Shown here one piece after another: positions 1-7,321 of a stretch of DNA of 21,131 nucleotides (position 1 is its first letter; the number at the start of each line of letters is the position of its first letter). The stretch is from assembly GCA_964476375.1 (NCBI GenBank), contig CAYYZW010000326.1, positions 1 to 21,131 on the forward strand, written 5' to 3'. The DNA is from SAT2750 sp964476375. GTDB lineage: Bacteria > Planctomycetota > Planctomycetia > Pirellulales > Pirellulaceae. Made by a program: the position numbers and the translations under genes. The notes beneath the pieces were generated by a model, which ran no database searches, was not told where the DNA came from, and saw only the letters and a list, made by a program, of their open reading frames with translations.

Positions 1-2
1 AT

Positions 3-227
3 GAGGCCTGCTACGATTCTGTTGATGATTATGCCGTTGATGAATCGGTCTTCGACGATGCTTTTGAAGAAGCTGGCATCGACGATGCCGTTGACGACGA
101 TGCCGTTGACGAATCGGGCAACGACGATGCCGGTGACGATGCCGGCGATGAAGCGGGCAGCGACGATACCGGTGAAGAAGCGGCCAGCGACGATGCTGGC
201 GACGACGATGCCGGTGATGAAGACTAG
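3..227 (+). CDS. C-terminal end of a highly acidic protein (5' end outside window)
   Basis: The third forward frame is open from the window edge to a TAG at 225-227 and encodes 74 residues. About 35 of them are Asp or Glu, and I see no Lys or Arg. The tail is built from short degenerate units such as DDAGD, DDAVD and DEAG. The codon pattern (gac-gat-gcc-ggt) fits GC-rich coding sequence read in this frame, whereas the frame starting at base 1 gives a Met/Thr/Pro-rich low-complexity peptide and is a shadow. The function is unknown because the folded part of the protein lies upstream. Acidic low-complexity tails occur on nucleic-acid-associated, calcium-binding and secreted proteins, so no assignment is made. 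A small hairpin follows the stop codon. Confidence 0.7.
   Translation, partial: EACYDSVDDYAVDESVFDDAFEEAGIDDAVDDDAVDESGNDDAGDDAGDEAGSDDTGEEAASDDAGDDDAGDED
91..218 (+). repeat. Degenerate short tandem repeats encoding Asp/Ala/Gly units
   Basis: Variants of the core gacgatgccg recur many times, separated by spacers of three to nine bases. They encode the DDA(V/G)D-type units of the acidic tail. The repeat is imperfect and keeps the third reading frame, so it looks like expansion inside a coding region and not a satellite. Confidence 0.6.
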
Positions 228-247
228 TGTTGGTTAGCCAGCCAACA
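228..247 (+). terminator. Hairpin directly after the acidic-tail gene; weak terminator candidate
   Basis: TGTTGG and CCAACA form a 6-bp perfect stem around an 8-base loop, starting one base after the stop codon. No T-run follows on the plus strand, so it is not a standard intrinsic terminator. It could stabilise the 3' end of the transcript. Confidence 0.3.
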
Positions 248-272
248 TAAACCGGATAGAAGCCTCGCGACG

Positions 273-278
273 AAGGAG
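273..278 (+). promoter_or_regulatory. Ribosome binding site AAGGAG
   Basis: AAGGAG lies five bases before the ATG at 284 and fixes the start of the metallopeptidase-like gene. Confidence 0.6.
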
Positions 279-283
279 CGCTC

Positions 284-919
284 ATGGGGTGGAGTCGGCC
301 TACGGGGTTGACCAGTGCATATCCATTCACTGGTAGTCGCATCCAGTCCGGTTTCGACTTCACGGTACACATCCGACGTCTCTGCGAGGACATCTGCTCA
401 CGCACACCGGAGCTGCGCCACGTTGACATGTCCGCGGTGGCTGTCTGCTTTAGTCAAGCTCGCAAACGAGTCCGGCATGGTCTTCATGCGTCACTTACGC
501 CCATGCGTTTTGAGAATGGAGCATCCAGCGGTATCCGCCGGGGTCGCCGGTATTCCTGCCAGCAGCTATTTGACGCCAGCGGGCGGGAAATGCTCTATAT
601 TCTCCGTTTTTATCTTCCACGCTTTATGGACGAGGATTTTCAACGGAAGCTTGGCACTGTTTTTCATGAGCTCTGGCACATGAGCCCTGATTTTGATGGA
701 GACCTTCGTCGTCACCAGGGCCGCTGCTATATCCATACCCATTCCGAAGCAGCCTACAATGCTCATATGCAGCAACTGGCATCGGAATGGCTCGACCGTG
801 GGCCTCCTGAATCGACGTATCATTTTCTCAAGAAGAACTTCGACCAGCTTGAACGTGAACACAAGCGGGTGGTCGGTGTTCGCATTCCACAGCCAAAGCT
901 GATACCAGTGGATCCCTGA
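284..919 (+). CDS. Putative zinc metallopeptidase-like protein (HExxH motif)
   Basis: A 211-residue protein with a HELWH motif at residues 128-132. This is the HExxH zinc signature, set in a predicted helix (GTVFHELWHMSP). The region after it, DFDGDLRRHQGRCYIHTHS, is rich in His and Asp, and H151, H153 or E155 could supply a third metal ligand. No signal peptide or membrane segment is visible, so it is probably cytoplasmic. I recall uncharacterised bacterial proteins with a similar HE-x-x-H-x-SP-x-F-x-GD pattern, but this is memory and not a search. The start is supported by AAGGAG at 273-278, five bases before the ATG. Peptidase activity and substrate are not shown. Alternatively it is a metal-binding protein without protease activity. 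Confidence 0.65.
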   Translation: MGWSRPTGLTSAYPFTGSRIQSGFDFTVHIRRLCEDICSRTPELRHVDMSAVAVCFSQARKRVRHGLHASLTPMRFENGASSGIRRGRRYSCQQLFDASGREMLYILRFYLPRFMDEDFQRKLGTVFHELWHMSPDFDGDLRRHQGRCYIHTHSEAAYNAHMQQLASEWLDRGPPESTYHFLKKNFDQLEREHKRVVGVRIPQPKLIPVDP

Positions 920-931
920 ACCTCTCACTGC

Positions 932-960
932 TTGATATAGCGGATTGAGTCACCTAGATT
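932..960 (+). promoter_or_regulatory. Candidate sigma-70-type promoter for the LamG/propeller gene
   Basis: TTGATA (932-937) and TAGATT (955-960) are separated by 17 bases. The first matches the -35 consensus at five of six positions and the second matches -10 at four of six. Transcription would start near 967, about 40 bases before the chosen ATG at 1006. Found by eye only. Confidence 0.35.
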
Positions 961-1005
961 CAACATCTCACCGTGTTGATCCACGCACTCCCGGGAGTTC
1001 TCCTG

Positions 1006-3963
1006 ATGAATCACCGTTGCCTGAATCCACTTCTTGGCCGGGTCTTCTTCCTGGTCATCACGCTGGTCTCTTTCCCACTTCTCGCCCAGCAAAAATCTCC
1101 CAAGTGGATTGCCATGGATTACGGTCCTTACATGACCCATTCCTTTCAAGCAGCCGAACCAGCGGGGAACATCGCCTACAAGGGAATCCGAATTCGGCTT
1201 GGTGATTCAGGTGAATCGGTACTCTTTGACTCCGACTTGCTCCGCTTTGCCGGGGGTTGGCTGGAGAGCAACCTGGACTGGCGCAACGTGATGTTTGATG
1301 GTTCCCATGGCACACACCCGCATATTCTGGGTAAGCAGGTCTTTGCCACACCAGCCCTCCCGGGCTGGGCTCATGAAGAGAGTTTTGAGGATCCACGGGA
1401 ATTACCATTCGGGCCGCTTTCCCATGCACATTCGCGTTACCAGGGTCTCTACCTGCACGACACACGGGTTATCCTCTCGTACACGGTCGGAAAGACTGAC
1501 GTGTTGGAAATGCCATGGCTCGCCGGCGACGATTCCACCTCCGCGATTGCTCGAACCATCGAGATCGGACCTCATGAGAAACCGTTGCGAGTCACCCTGA
1601 GCCAACGCCCCCAGGGGATGTCAGCCTCTGTCCAACCACTGCCAACGGGAGCACTCGTCACTTTTCATTCTCCTCCCGCAGAGCCGGTTTCCGAGCAAGA
1701 AAACAAGAGCTCCACGGCTTTATTTGCGCAGAAACTTCTCGGTCACTGGAAATTCGATGCCGACCAGGAGAAGACGATCTCGAACAGTGTGGGAAAGGCT
1801 CACCAGGGGCTTTCGACCACAGCCAGCCACACCCGAGGAGTCCATGGCCAGGCCCTCCATTTTTCCGGGGCGGACCGGGTGACGATTGCAAACCAGCAGC
1901 TACTTAAAATGGGTCTGGACAACTACAGCCTGACAGCCTGGATCAAGACGACCAAGGGAGGCACTATTTTCGCCAGGGGGCCCGAAAAGGGCATCTGGGA
2001 ACCCAAGGGAAAAACCTTCTTCGTGCGCGATGGCAAGCTCTGTTTTGATATCGGCTGGGTAGGGGTTGTCAGTTCACGACGGTCGGTAGGCGACGGAAAC
2101 TGGCACCATGTGGCTGTGACATGCGCCGAGGACGGGACAACCCACTTGTTTGTTGACGGCCAGGCAGACAATGGAAAACAGCTCCTATCCCCGGTGGATC
2201 CCAACCACGTCATCAAGATTGGTCACACCGCCGACAATTTCGTACCTCCGTTTTCCGGTGCCCTGGATGATGTAACATTTCACCAGCGTCTGCTTGGCAA
2301 GGAAGAGATCGCCCACCTGGCAGGGGTCAAGGTCATCCGCCAATCCCGGGCGGTCTCCTGGGGAGGGTCGGCCAGTGCCACTGTTATCGATGACGACCAG
2401 TACCTGCGTCTTACCATTGCTCCTTCCAAGAAGACAACTCAATTGACCGCCTTGTTCTGGCACGGCATGGAGGAGGAAGCAGAGAACTTTGGCAAAATGC
2501 AATTGAAGGACGTCCCCCGGTCCCTCAAGGCACTCACGGGCGGCGCTGCGGGCCGATATACCGACACGGTCATCACGACGGAGGGCCGAGGCGGCGAGTC
2601 CAAGGGGCCTTATGCTATCGATGAGCTTTCGCTCCCTCGGGACAATCCCTGGAACTCCTGGATGCGGATTGGCGGCTTTGACTTTTTCAAGGACAGTACC
2701 AAGGCTGCAGTCTGTACCTGGAGCGGTGATGTCTGGACCGTGGAGGGGGTCGAGGGGGATCTCAAGGAACTCCGTTGGCGGCGGATTGCAACGGGTATGT
2801 TTCAGCCGCTTGGTCTGAAAATCGTTAATGACGTGATCTATGTCGGATGCCGTGACCAGATAACCCGGCTCCATGACCTGGACGGGGACGGCGAGATCGA
2901 CTTTTACGAGAGCTTCAATAATGACCACCAGGTTACAGAGCATTTCCATGAATTTGCAATGGATCTCCAGACGGACAAGAAAGGTAATTTTTACTATGCC
3001 AAGTCAGCTCGCCATGCGAAAGATTCTGTGGTGCCACACCACGGGACCTTGATCAAGGTTTCACCTGACGGGGCGACATCGGAGATCGTCTGTAACGGTT
3101 TCCGGGCGGCCAATGGAGTGGGCATCGGGCCAGCCGGTGAGATGGCAACCAGTGACCAGGAAGGACACTGGACGCCAGCCAACCGGATTAACCTGTGCAA
3201 GCCTGGTGGTTTTTACGGCAACATGTACTCCTTCCACCGTGGAGAACGACCGACAACTTACGAGGCTCCCCTTGTCTGGCTTCCCAAGAACGTGGACCGT
3301 TCACCAGCTGCGCAGCTGTGGGTCCCAAGCTCATCGTGGGGGCCCTTTGAGGGAAAAATGCTCTCCACATCCTATGGTACTGGCAAGCTGTGGCACGTGA
3401 TGCACGAGCAGGTCGATGGTGTCATGCAGGGCGCCGTGGCAGCATTTCCGGTCCGGTTTCCGACCGGCATCATGCGGGGACGATTTCACCCTCGCGACGG
3501 GCAACTTTACCTTTGTGGCCTTGTCGGCTGGAGTTCCAATACCGGAGTGGACGGTGGCTTCTACCGTGTACGACGAACGGACAAGCCGATTCACATGCCA
3601 TCGGCAGTTCGAGTGGTGGAGGATGGAATCTACGTAACGTTCACGGACAAGCTCCTAGCCACTTCCGCAGTGGACATTAATAACTATGCCGTGGAGCAGT
3701 GGAACTATCGCTGGAGCGGCAATTACGGGTCCCCTCACTTCAAGGTCTCCAATCCCCGATCCCAGGGACAGGATGAGGTCGAGGTCTGGGATGCTGTACT
3801 GCAAGCGGACGGGAAAACGATCTTCCTGGAGATCGAGGATCTCAAACCGGTGATGCAAATGCAGATAAGCTACAACCTGAAGGCCCCCGGCGGGTTACCC
3901 ATCAAGGGAGATATCTGGATGACCATCAACAAGGTCGGAAAGCGGAAGAATGAAGGGCCGTGA
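1006..3963 (+). CDS. Large secreted DUF6797-like / LamG / beta-propeller protein
   Basis: An exported protein of 985 residues. The start at 1006 is preferred over an upstream GTG at 973 because GGGAG (993-997) sits eight bases before the ATG and the protein then opens with a normal signal peptide (hydrophobic core about residues 11-27, cleavage near LLAQQ). Residues about 30-200 resemble the planctomycete/verrucomicrobial DUF6797 region (WIAMDYGPY, SHGTHPHILGKQ). Residues about 244-440 form a LamG-like jellyroll (LLGHWKFD, LTAWIKT, NWHHVAVT, LFVDGQ). Residues about 550-860 look like a sugar-dehydrogenase-type beta-propeller with a calcium-loop-like DLDGDGEID. A beta-rich C-terminal domain follows. 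Related proteins often carry a cytochrome c domain; I see no CxxCH here. A role in binding or degrading extracellular glycans is inferred. It probably forms its own transcription unit. Confidence 0.75.
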   Translation: MNHRCLNPLLGRVFFLVITLVSFPLLAQQKSPKWIAMDYGPYMTHSFQAAEPAGNIAYKGIRIRLGDSGESVLFDSDLLRFAGGWLESNLDWRNVMFDGSHGTHPHILGKQVFATPALPGWAHEESFEDPRELPFGPLSHAHSRYQGLYLHDTRVILSYTVGKTDVLEMPWLAGDDSTSAIARTIEIGPHEKPLRVTLSQRPQGMSASVQPLPTGALVTFHSPPAEPVSEQENKSSTALFAQKLLGHWKFDADQEKTISNSVGKAHQGLSTTASHTRGVHGQALHFSGADRVTIANQQLLKMGLDNYSLTAWIKTTKGGTIFARGPEKGIWEPKGKTFFVRDGKLCFDIGWVGVVSSRRSVGDGNWHHVAVTCAEDGTTHLFVDGQADNGKQLLSPVDPNHVIKIGHTADNFVPPFSGALDDVTFHQRLLGKEEIAHLAGVKVIRQSRAVSWGGSASATVIDDDQYLRLTIAPSKKTTQLTALFWHGMEEEAENFGKMQLKDVPRSLKALTGGAAGRYTDTVITTEGRGGESKGPYAIDELSLPRDNPWNSWMRIGGFDFFKDSTKAAVCTWSGDVWTVEGVEGDLKELRWRRIATGMFQPLGLKIVNDVIYVGCRDQITRLHDLDGDGEIDFYESFNNDHQVTEHFHEFAMDLQTDKKGNFYYAKSARHAKDSVVPHHGTLIKVSPDGATSEIVCNGFRAANGVGIGPAGEMATSDQEGHWTPANRINLCKPGGFYGNMYSFHRGERPTTYEAPLVWLPKNVDRSPAAQLWVPSSSWGPFEGKMLSTSYGTGKLWHVMHEQVDGVMQGAVAAFPVRFPTGIMRGRFHPRDGQLYLCGLVGWSSNTGVDGGFYRVRRTDKPIHMPSAVRVVEDGIYVTFTDKLLATSAVDINNYAVEQWNYRWSGNYGSPHFKVSNPRSQGQDEVEVWDAVLQADGKTIFLEIEDLKPVMQMQISYNLKAPGGLPIKGDIWMTINKVGKRKNEGP

Positions 3964-3970
3964 ATTCACA

Positions 3971-3999
3971 TTGACCCCCCTTTCAACCATCGATATCCT
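3971..3999 (+). promoter_or_regulatory. Candidate promoter for the putative lipoprotein gene
   Basis: TTGACC (3971-3976) and TATCCT (3994-3999) are separated by exactly 17 bases. They match the -35 consensus at five of six and the -10 consensus at four of six. The start point would be near 4006, leaving a leader of about 43 bases. Found by eye only. Confidence 0.38.
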
Positions 4000-4048
4000 T
4001 TTTCCGACCGTGTGATTCTCTTCCACCTGTAATTTTGTCTGGACACGG

Positions 4049-4909
4049 ATGTCACCCTCTCGCGCAGGCCTGCTGATCTCCATCACGATGGTGCTCTTGC
4101 CCCTGGCAGCCTGTTCCCAGCTGGTGAAACCACGCTGGACAGTGGATTCCCAGGAGAAACCGGCACTTCTGGAAAAGGCCCGTATGTCCCAGGACTCGGT
4201 CGTCCTGGAAGTCATGTTCATCCACGTGGCGCCCCAACACGCCCGGGCTGGTAATCCGTTGTGGGAAAGCCTGGACGAGACTCACCTGCCGATCGAATTA
4301 CGACGTCACCTGGATGCGAACGGCATACGGTGTGGATTGATCGGTGGTTCACTTCCCGAGTCGTTGATTGAATTGATCGAGTCGGATCGCAATACAACGG
4401 ACATGGAACAGCGCAGGGGCAACGTGCTGACACAATCTGCTAATCGAACACAGCGAATGCAATTCCGCTCCGGCCAGCCTGGCCGTATCGTGGTAAGCCC
4501 CTCGACACACGAGCAGCTTTCAGCCTTCCTGGTGGACGGGGATTACACCCAGGGAAAAACTTACCTGCAAGCCCAGTGCGTACTTGGCCTTCGCACTTAC
4601 CCCCTTGGGGACGGGCGAATACGCCTGGAGATGGCACCGGAAATCCACCATGGTCAGGCACGGTCTCAATTTGTCGGCCAGGATGGTGCCTGGTTACTCA
4701 AATCGGACCGGGAGGTCGAGAGATTTGATCAGCTGGAGATCATACATACACTTGCTCCTGGACAGTCGTTCGTGCTTTCCAGCTCCCCCTCTTCTCATGG
4801 TATGGGAGGGAATTTCTTCCGTGACACCACGGCTCAAACGGAAACCTCCATCATCATTTTAATCCGACTGGCCCAGACCCAGCGTGACGACCTGTTTGAA
4901 ATCGAGTAG
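4049..4909 (+). CDS. Putative lipoprotein of unknown function
   Basis: A 286-residue protein that starts with a signal peptide ending in a lipobox, LAAC, with the cysteine at residue 22. It is therefore probably lipid-anchored on the outer face of the inner membrane or carried to the outer membrane. The rest is soluble, with no further membrane segment. The C-terminal half (about residues 165-280) is rich in alternating beta-strand-like segments such as GRIRLEMAPEIHHG and a hydrophobic SIIILIRL near the end. This faintly recalls the core domain of secretins, but the protein is too short and lacks N-domains, so I do not call it one. No clear ribosome binding site precedes the ATG. Genes on both sides are on the same strand, but candidate promoters on each side suggest separate transcription. 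Confidence 0.6.
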   Translation: MSPSRAGLLISITMVLLPLAACSQLVKPRWTVDSQEKPALLEKARMSQDSVVLEVMFIHVAPQHARAGNPLWESLDETHLPIELRRHLDANGIRCGLIGGSLPESLIELIESDRNTTDMEQRRGNVLTQSANRTQRMQFRSGQPGRIVVSPSTHEQLSAFLVDGDYTQGKTYLQAQCVLGLRTYPLGDGRIRLEMAPEIHHGQARSQFVGQDGAWLLKSDREVERFDQLEIIHTLAPGQSFVLSSSPSSHGMGGNFFRDTTAQTETSIIILIRLAQTQRDDLFEIE

Positions 4910-4966
4910 TCCGGGGTTCACAGAAAGCAATCTGGGCTGCTTACGGGAAAGGGTAATTCCGACCAC

Positions 4967-4994
4967 TTGCGGTCAACCCGCCCGCTCCCATAAT
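4967..4994 (+). promoter_or_regulatory. Candidate promoter for the aldolase gene
   Basis: TTGCGG (4967-4972) and CATAAT (4989-4994) are 16 bases apart. The -10 matches consensus at five of six positions; the -35 keeps only the TTG. The start point would be near 5001, about 31 bases before the ATG at 5032. Confidence 0.33.
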
Positions 4995-5031
4995 GGAGGG
5001 TTTGACCTTCCTGGCCGAGGAGATTCCTTCG

Positions 5032-6036
5032 ATGGCACTTGTTCCTCTTGTCACCGTTCTGGACCACGCAGCTGAAAACAGCTACGGCGTGGCCGCTTTT
5101 AATGTCAACAACATGGAACAGATCCAGGCGATCATGGAAGCGGCGGAAGAGACCGATTCTCCTGTTATTGTACAGGCTTCCCGGGGAGCTCGTTCCTATT
5201 CCCAGGATGCTTACTTGCGCCACCTGATGCTGGCTGCCGTGGAACTTTACCCACAGATCCCTGTTGTCATGCACCAGGACCATGGAAACAGCGTGGCGAC
5301 CTGCCAGAGCGCCATCGAGAACGGCTTTACATCCGTGATGATGGATGGGTCCCTTCAGGAAGATGGTAAGACACCTGCCGACTTTCAATACAACGCAAAC
5401 ATCACCCGCCAGGTGGTGGAACTGGCCCATCCGCAGAACGTTTCGGTCGAGGGAGAACTGGGCTGCCTGGGCTCGTTGGAAACGGGCATGGGGGACCAGG
5501 AAGACGGGCATGGTGCCGAGGGGACACTCTCACGTGAACAGCTCCTGACCGACCCTGAAGAGGCCGAGCAGTTTGTGAAAGAAACAGGGGTCGATGCACT
5601 GGCGGTGGCTATTGGTACGAGCCATGGGGCTTACAAGTTTACCCGCCAGCCCGATGGGGAAGTACTTGCCATGACCCGCATTGAGGAAATCCACCAACGG
5701 CTTCCCAACACGCACCTGGTGATGCACGGGAGTTCCTCGGTTCCACAGGAACTACAGGATATCATCAACGAGTTTGGCGGAGACATCCGGCAGACATGGG
5801 GTGTGCCGGTCGAGGAGATTCAGCGTGGTATCCGCCATGGTGTTCGCAAGATCAACGTGGATACGGATAATCGCATGGCAATCACCGGCGCGATACGCCA
5901 GGTGTTGGCAGAATCGCCATCTGAATTTGACCCACGAGCCTACCTCAAACCAGCCCGGTCGGCAATGAAACAGGTCTGTATCGCCCGCATGACTGCATTT
6001 GGCCAGGCTGGCCAGGCAAGCCGGATGCGGGATTAA
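5032..6036 (+). CDS. fba: Class II fructose-bisphosphate aldolase, Calvin-cycle (CbbA) subtype
   Basis: A cytosolic enzyme that reversibly joins dihydroxyacetone phosphate and glyceraldehyde 3-phosphate to make fructose 1,6-bisphosphate in glycolysis and gluconeogenesis. The start at 5032 gives 334 residues and has GAGGAG (5017-5022) nine bases upstream; an ATG at 4993 would add 13 atypical residues. Family signatures are clear: GVAAFNVNNMEQ near residue 20; MHQDHGNS, with D83 the probable catalytic acid and H84 a zinc ligand; VEGELGCLGSLETG, with E142; GTSHGAYKF, with H198; MHGSSSVPQE, with H232; and NVDTD at 275-279. The EDGHGAEG insert and overall sequence match the Calvin-type subfamily. 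That name reflects phylogeny and does not by itself imply carbon fixation; no Rubisco or phosphoribulokinase gene is present here. Its stop codon lies inside an intrinsic terminator. Confidence 0.95.
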   Translation: MALVPLVTVLDHAAENSYGVAAFNVNNMEQIQAIMEAAEETDSPVIVQASRGARSYSQDAYLRHLMLAAVELYPQIPVVMHQDHGNSVATCQSAIENGFTSVMMDGSLQEDGKTPADFQYNANITRQVVELAHPQNVSVEGELGCLGSLETGMGDQEDGHGAEGTLSREQLLTDPEEAEQFVKETGVDALAVAIGTSHGAYKFTRQPDGEVLAMTRIEEIHQRLPNTHLVMHGSSSVPQELQDIINEFGGDIRQTWGVPVEEIQRGIRHGVRKINVDTDNRMAITGAIRQVLAESPSEFDPRAYLKPARSAMKQVCIARMTAFGQAGQASRMRD

Positions 6037-6047
6037 TCCCGGTTTTT
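6028..6047 (+). terminator. Intrinsic terminator spanning the aldolase stop codon
   Basis: CGGGA (6028-6032) and TCCCG (6037-6041) form a GC-rich stem around the tetraloop TTAA, followed by G and five T residues (6043-6047). The TAA stop codon at 6034-6036 lies in the loop. This is the clearest intrinsic terminator I see in the window, and it separates the aldolase from the kdsD cluster. Confidence 0.65.
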
Positions 6048-6092
6048 CTGGCACCCGCCCCGCCAAGCGGCCATATCAAGAGTGGGTTGTCG

Positions 6093-6121
6093 TTGCCCCA
6101 GATCGGCCTGGGGGGTAAAAT
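6093..6121 (+). promoter_or_regulatory. Candidate kdsD promoter with a palindrome in its spacer
   Basis: TTGCCC (6093-6098) and TAAAAT (6116-6121) are separated by exactly 17 bases. They match the -35 consensus at four of six and the -10 at five of six. The inverted repeat CCCCAG-N6-CTGGGG (6096-6113) occupies the spacer, where a dimeric repressor or MerR-type activator could bind. Transcription would begin near 6128. Confidence 0.4.
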
Positions 6122-6136
6122 CTCCCGCTGCCTGGA

Positions 6137-6162
6137 ATGCACCCCGGACATGTTCCGGGCAT
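6137..6162 (+). promoter_or_regulatory. Hairpin in the kdsD leader
   Basis: CCCGGA (6143-6148) and TCCGGG (6154-6159) form a 6-bp stem around a 5-base loop. Alternative pairing of ATGC (6137-6140) with GCAT (6159-6162) can extend it past a small bulge. It would lie in the untranslated leader, about 30 bases before the ATG and clear of the AGGAAG ribosome binding site (6179-6184). No T-run follows, so it is not a terminator. A regulatory role is inferred. Confidence 0.35.
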
Positions 6163-6192
6163 TCTCCACCGTACGTCAAGGAAGACGTGTCC

Positions 6193-7290
6193 ATGAGTGC
6201 TGAAGCACAATACCAGCAGGGCCAGGGTATCAATGCCCCCGCAGACCATACCGAGCACCTTCGCATGGCCAGCGAGGTTCTGTCTGCAGAAGCCGCCGCA
6301 ATCAGGGATCTGGCCAAGAATATCCCGGCTAGTTTTCCATCTGCCCTGGAGCTATTGCTGCGAACTGCAGGAAACGTGATTGTTACCGGAATGGGAAAGG
6401 CCGGACTCATCGGCCAGAAGCTCGCCGCCACTCTCAGTTCCACGGGAACGGCCAGCCATTTTCTCCACCCGTCAGAGGCAGTCCATGGCGACCTGGGCCG
6501 CGTACAACAGGGGGATATCGTCCTGGCCCTTTCCTATAGCGGGGAAACCGAGGAAATTCTTCGCGTGATCCCCACCATCAGGAACATCCCGGTGCCAATC
6601 ATATCGATCACCTCGCGGGCGGGCAGCTCACTTGGCCTCCAGTCGTCGGTGACCTTGCCACTGGGAGACCTTGAGGAAGCAGGCCCCCTGGGACTGGCCC
6701 CCACCACGACCACCGCTGTCATGCTGGCATTAGGAGATGCACTCGCCCTTGTCCTGAGTCAAATGAAAGGATTCTGCCAGGATGATTTTGCCCGTTGTCA
6801 TCCCGCGGGCAACCTGGGCCGGCGTCTGGCCCGGGTCTCGGACGTGATGCGACCCCTGGACCAGTGTCGCGTCGCCCTGGAATCCCACACCGTTCGACAG
6901 GTATTTGTCGCCGCCAGCCTTCCCGGTCGCCGAACCGGCGCAATCATGCTGGTGGACAACGAGGGTCGTTTGACCGGGATCTTCACAGATAGTGACCTCG
7001 CCAGGTTGCTCGAACAGAAACAGGAAAACAACCTCGACAGCCATGTCGCCGGGGTGATGACTCGAGAACCCATTACCGTGAATCTCGATACCCTGATGGA
7101 AGATGCGATCGAAATCCTGGCGACCAGACGAATCAGTGAGCTTCCTGTCATCGACAGCTCCGGCCAGCCGCGCGGCATGCTTGATATCACAGATGCCATT
7201 GAATGGTGTCCTCGTCCGGTTTCCAGAAGTACTGAGACAACAGGCATGCAACCAGAGACACCCGGAACCATTCCCTTCCGGAGTGCCTAG
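6193..7290 (+). CDS. kdsD: Arabinose-5-phosphate isomerase KdsD/KpsF (SIS + two CBS domains)
   Basis: Converts D-ribulose 5-phosphate to D-arabinose 5-phosphate, the first committed step towards KDO, the inner-core sugar of lipopolysaccharide. The ATG at 6193 is chosen because AGGAAG (6179-6184) lies eight bases upstream; it gives 365 residues. An SIS sugar-phosphate domain covers about residues 50-190, with GNVIVTGMGKAGLIGQK, HPSEAVHGDLG and LSYSGETEE. It is followed by the subfamily signature CHPAGNLGRRL (202-212). Two CBS domains follow at about 215-272 and 283-338, the usual KdsD arrangement. The last 25 residues are a Pro/Thr-rich extension. kdsC begins 31 bases downstream and an Lpt-like gene follows, so the context supports a lipopolysaccharide role over the alternatives, such as a sugar-phosphate isomerase for capsule synthesis. 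Confidence 0.92.
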   Translation: MSAEAQYQQGQGINAPADHTEHLRMASEVLSAEAAAIRDLAKNIPASFPSALELLLRTAGNVIVTGMGKAGLIGQKLAATLSSTGTASHFLHPSEAVHGDLGRVQQGDIVLALSYSGETEEILRVIPTIRNIPVPIISITSRAGSSLGLQSSVTLPLGDLEEAGPLGLAPTTTTAVMLALGDALALVLSQMKGFCQDDFARCHPAGNLGRRLARVSDVMRPLDQCRVALESHTVRQVFVAASLPGRRTGAIMLVDNEGRLTGIFTDSDLARLLEQKQENNLDSHVAGVMTREPITVNLDTLMEDAIEILATRRISELPVIDSSGQPRGMLDITDAIEWCPRPVSRSTETTGMQPETPGTIPFRSA

Positions 7291-7321
7291 CCAACCCACT
7301 TCCCTGGACCCCAAGCAGATC

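Noticed and set aside
1..237. Met/Thr/Pro-rich ORF in the first frame
   Set aside because: It is the shifted reading of the acidic repeat; low complexity, no ribosome binding site, and the third frame gives a coherent acidic tail ending in a stop codon.
2185..2949. 254-residue ORF on the minus strand
   Set aside because: It lies wholly inside the LamG/propeller gene, whose plus-strand frame has clear domains and a signal peptide. Typical antisense shadow in GC-rich DNA.
4049..4909. Possible secretin (GspD-like) identity of the lipoprotein
   Set aside because: Only a faint resemblance in the C-terminal half; too short and lacking N-domains and recognisable gate motifs.
4918..5511. 197-residue ORF on the minus strand
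   Set aside because: Mostly antisense to the aldolase, which has complete catalytic motifs on the plus strand.
7103..7321. 73-residue N-terminal extension of KdsC
   Set aside because: It overlaps kdsD coding sequence in another frame and adds no family homology; the ATG at 7322 gives the normal KdsC length.
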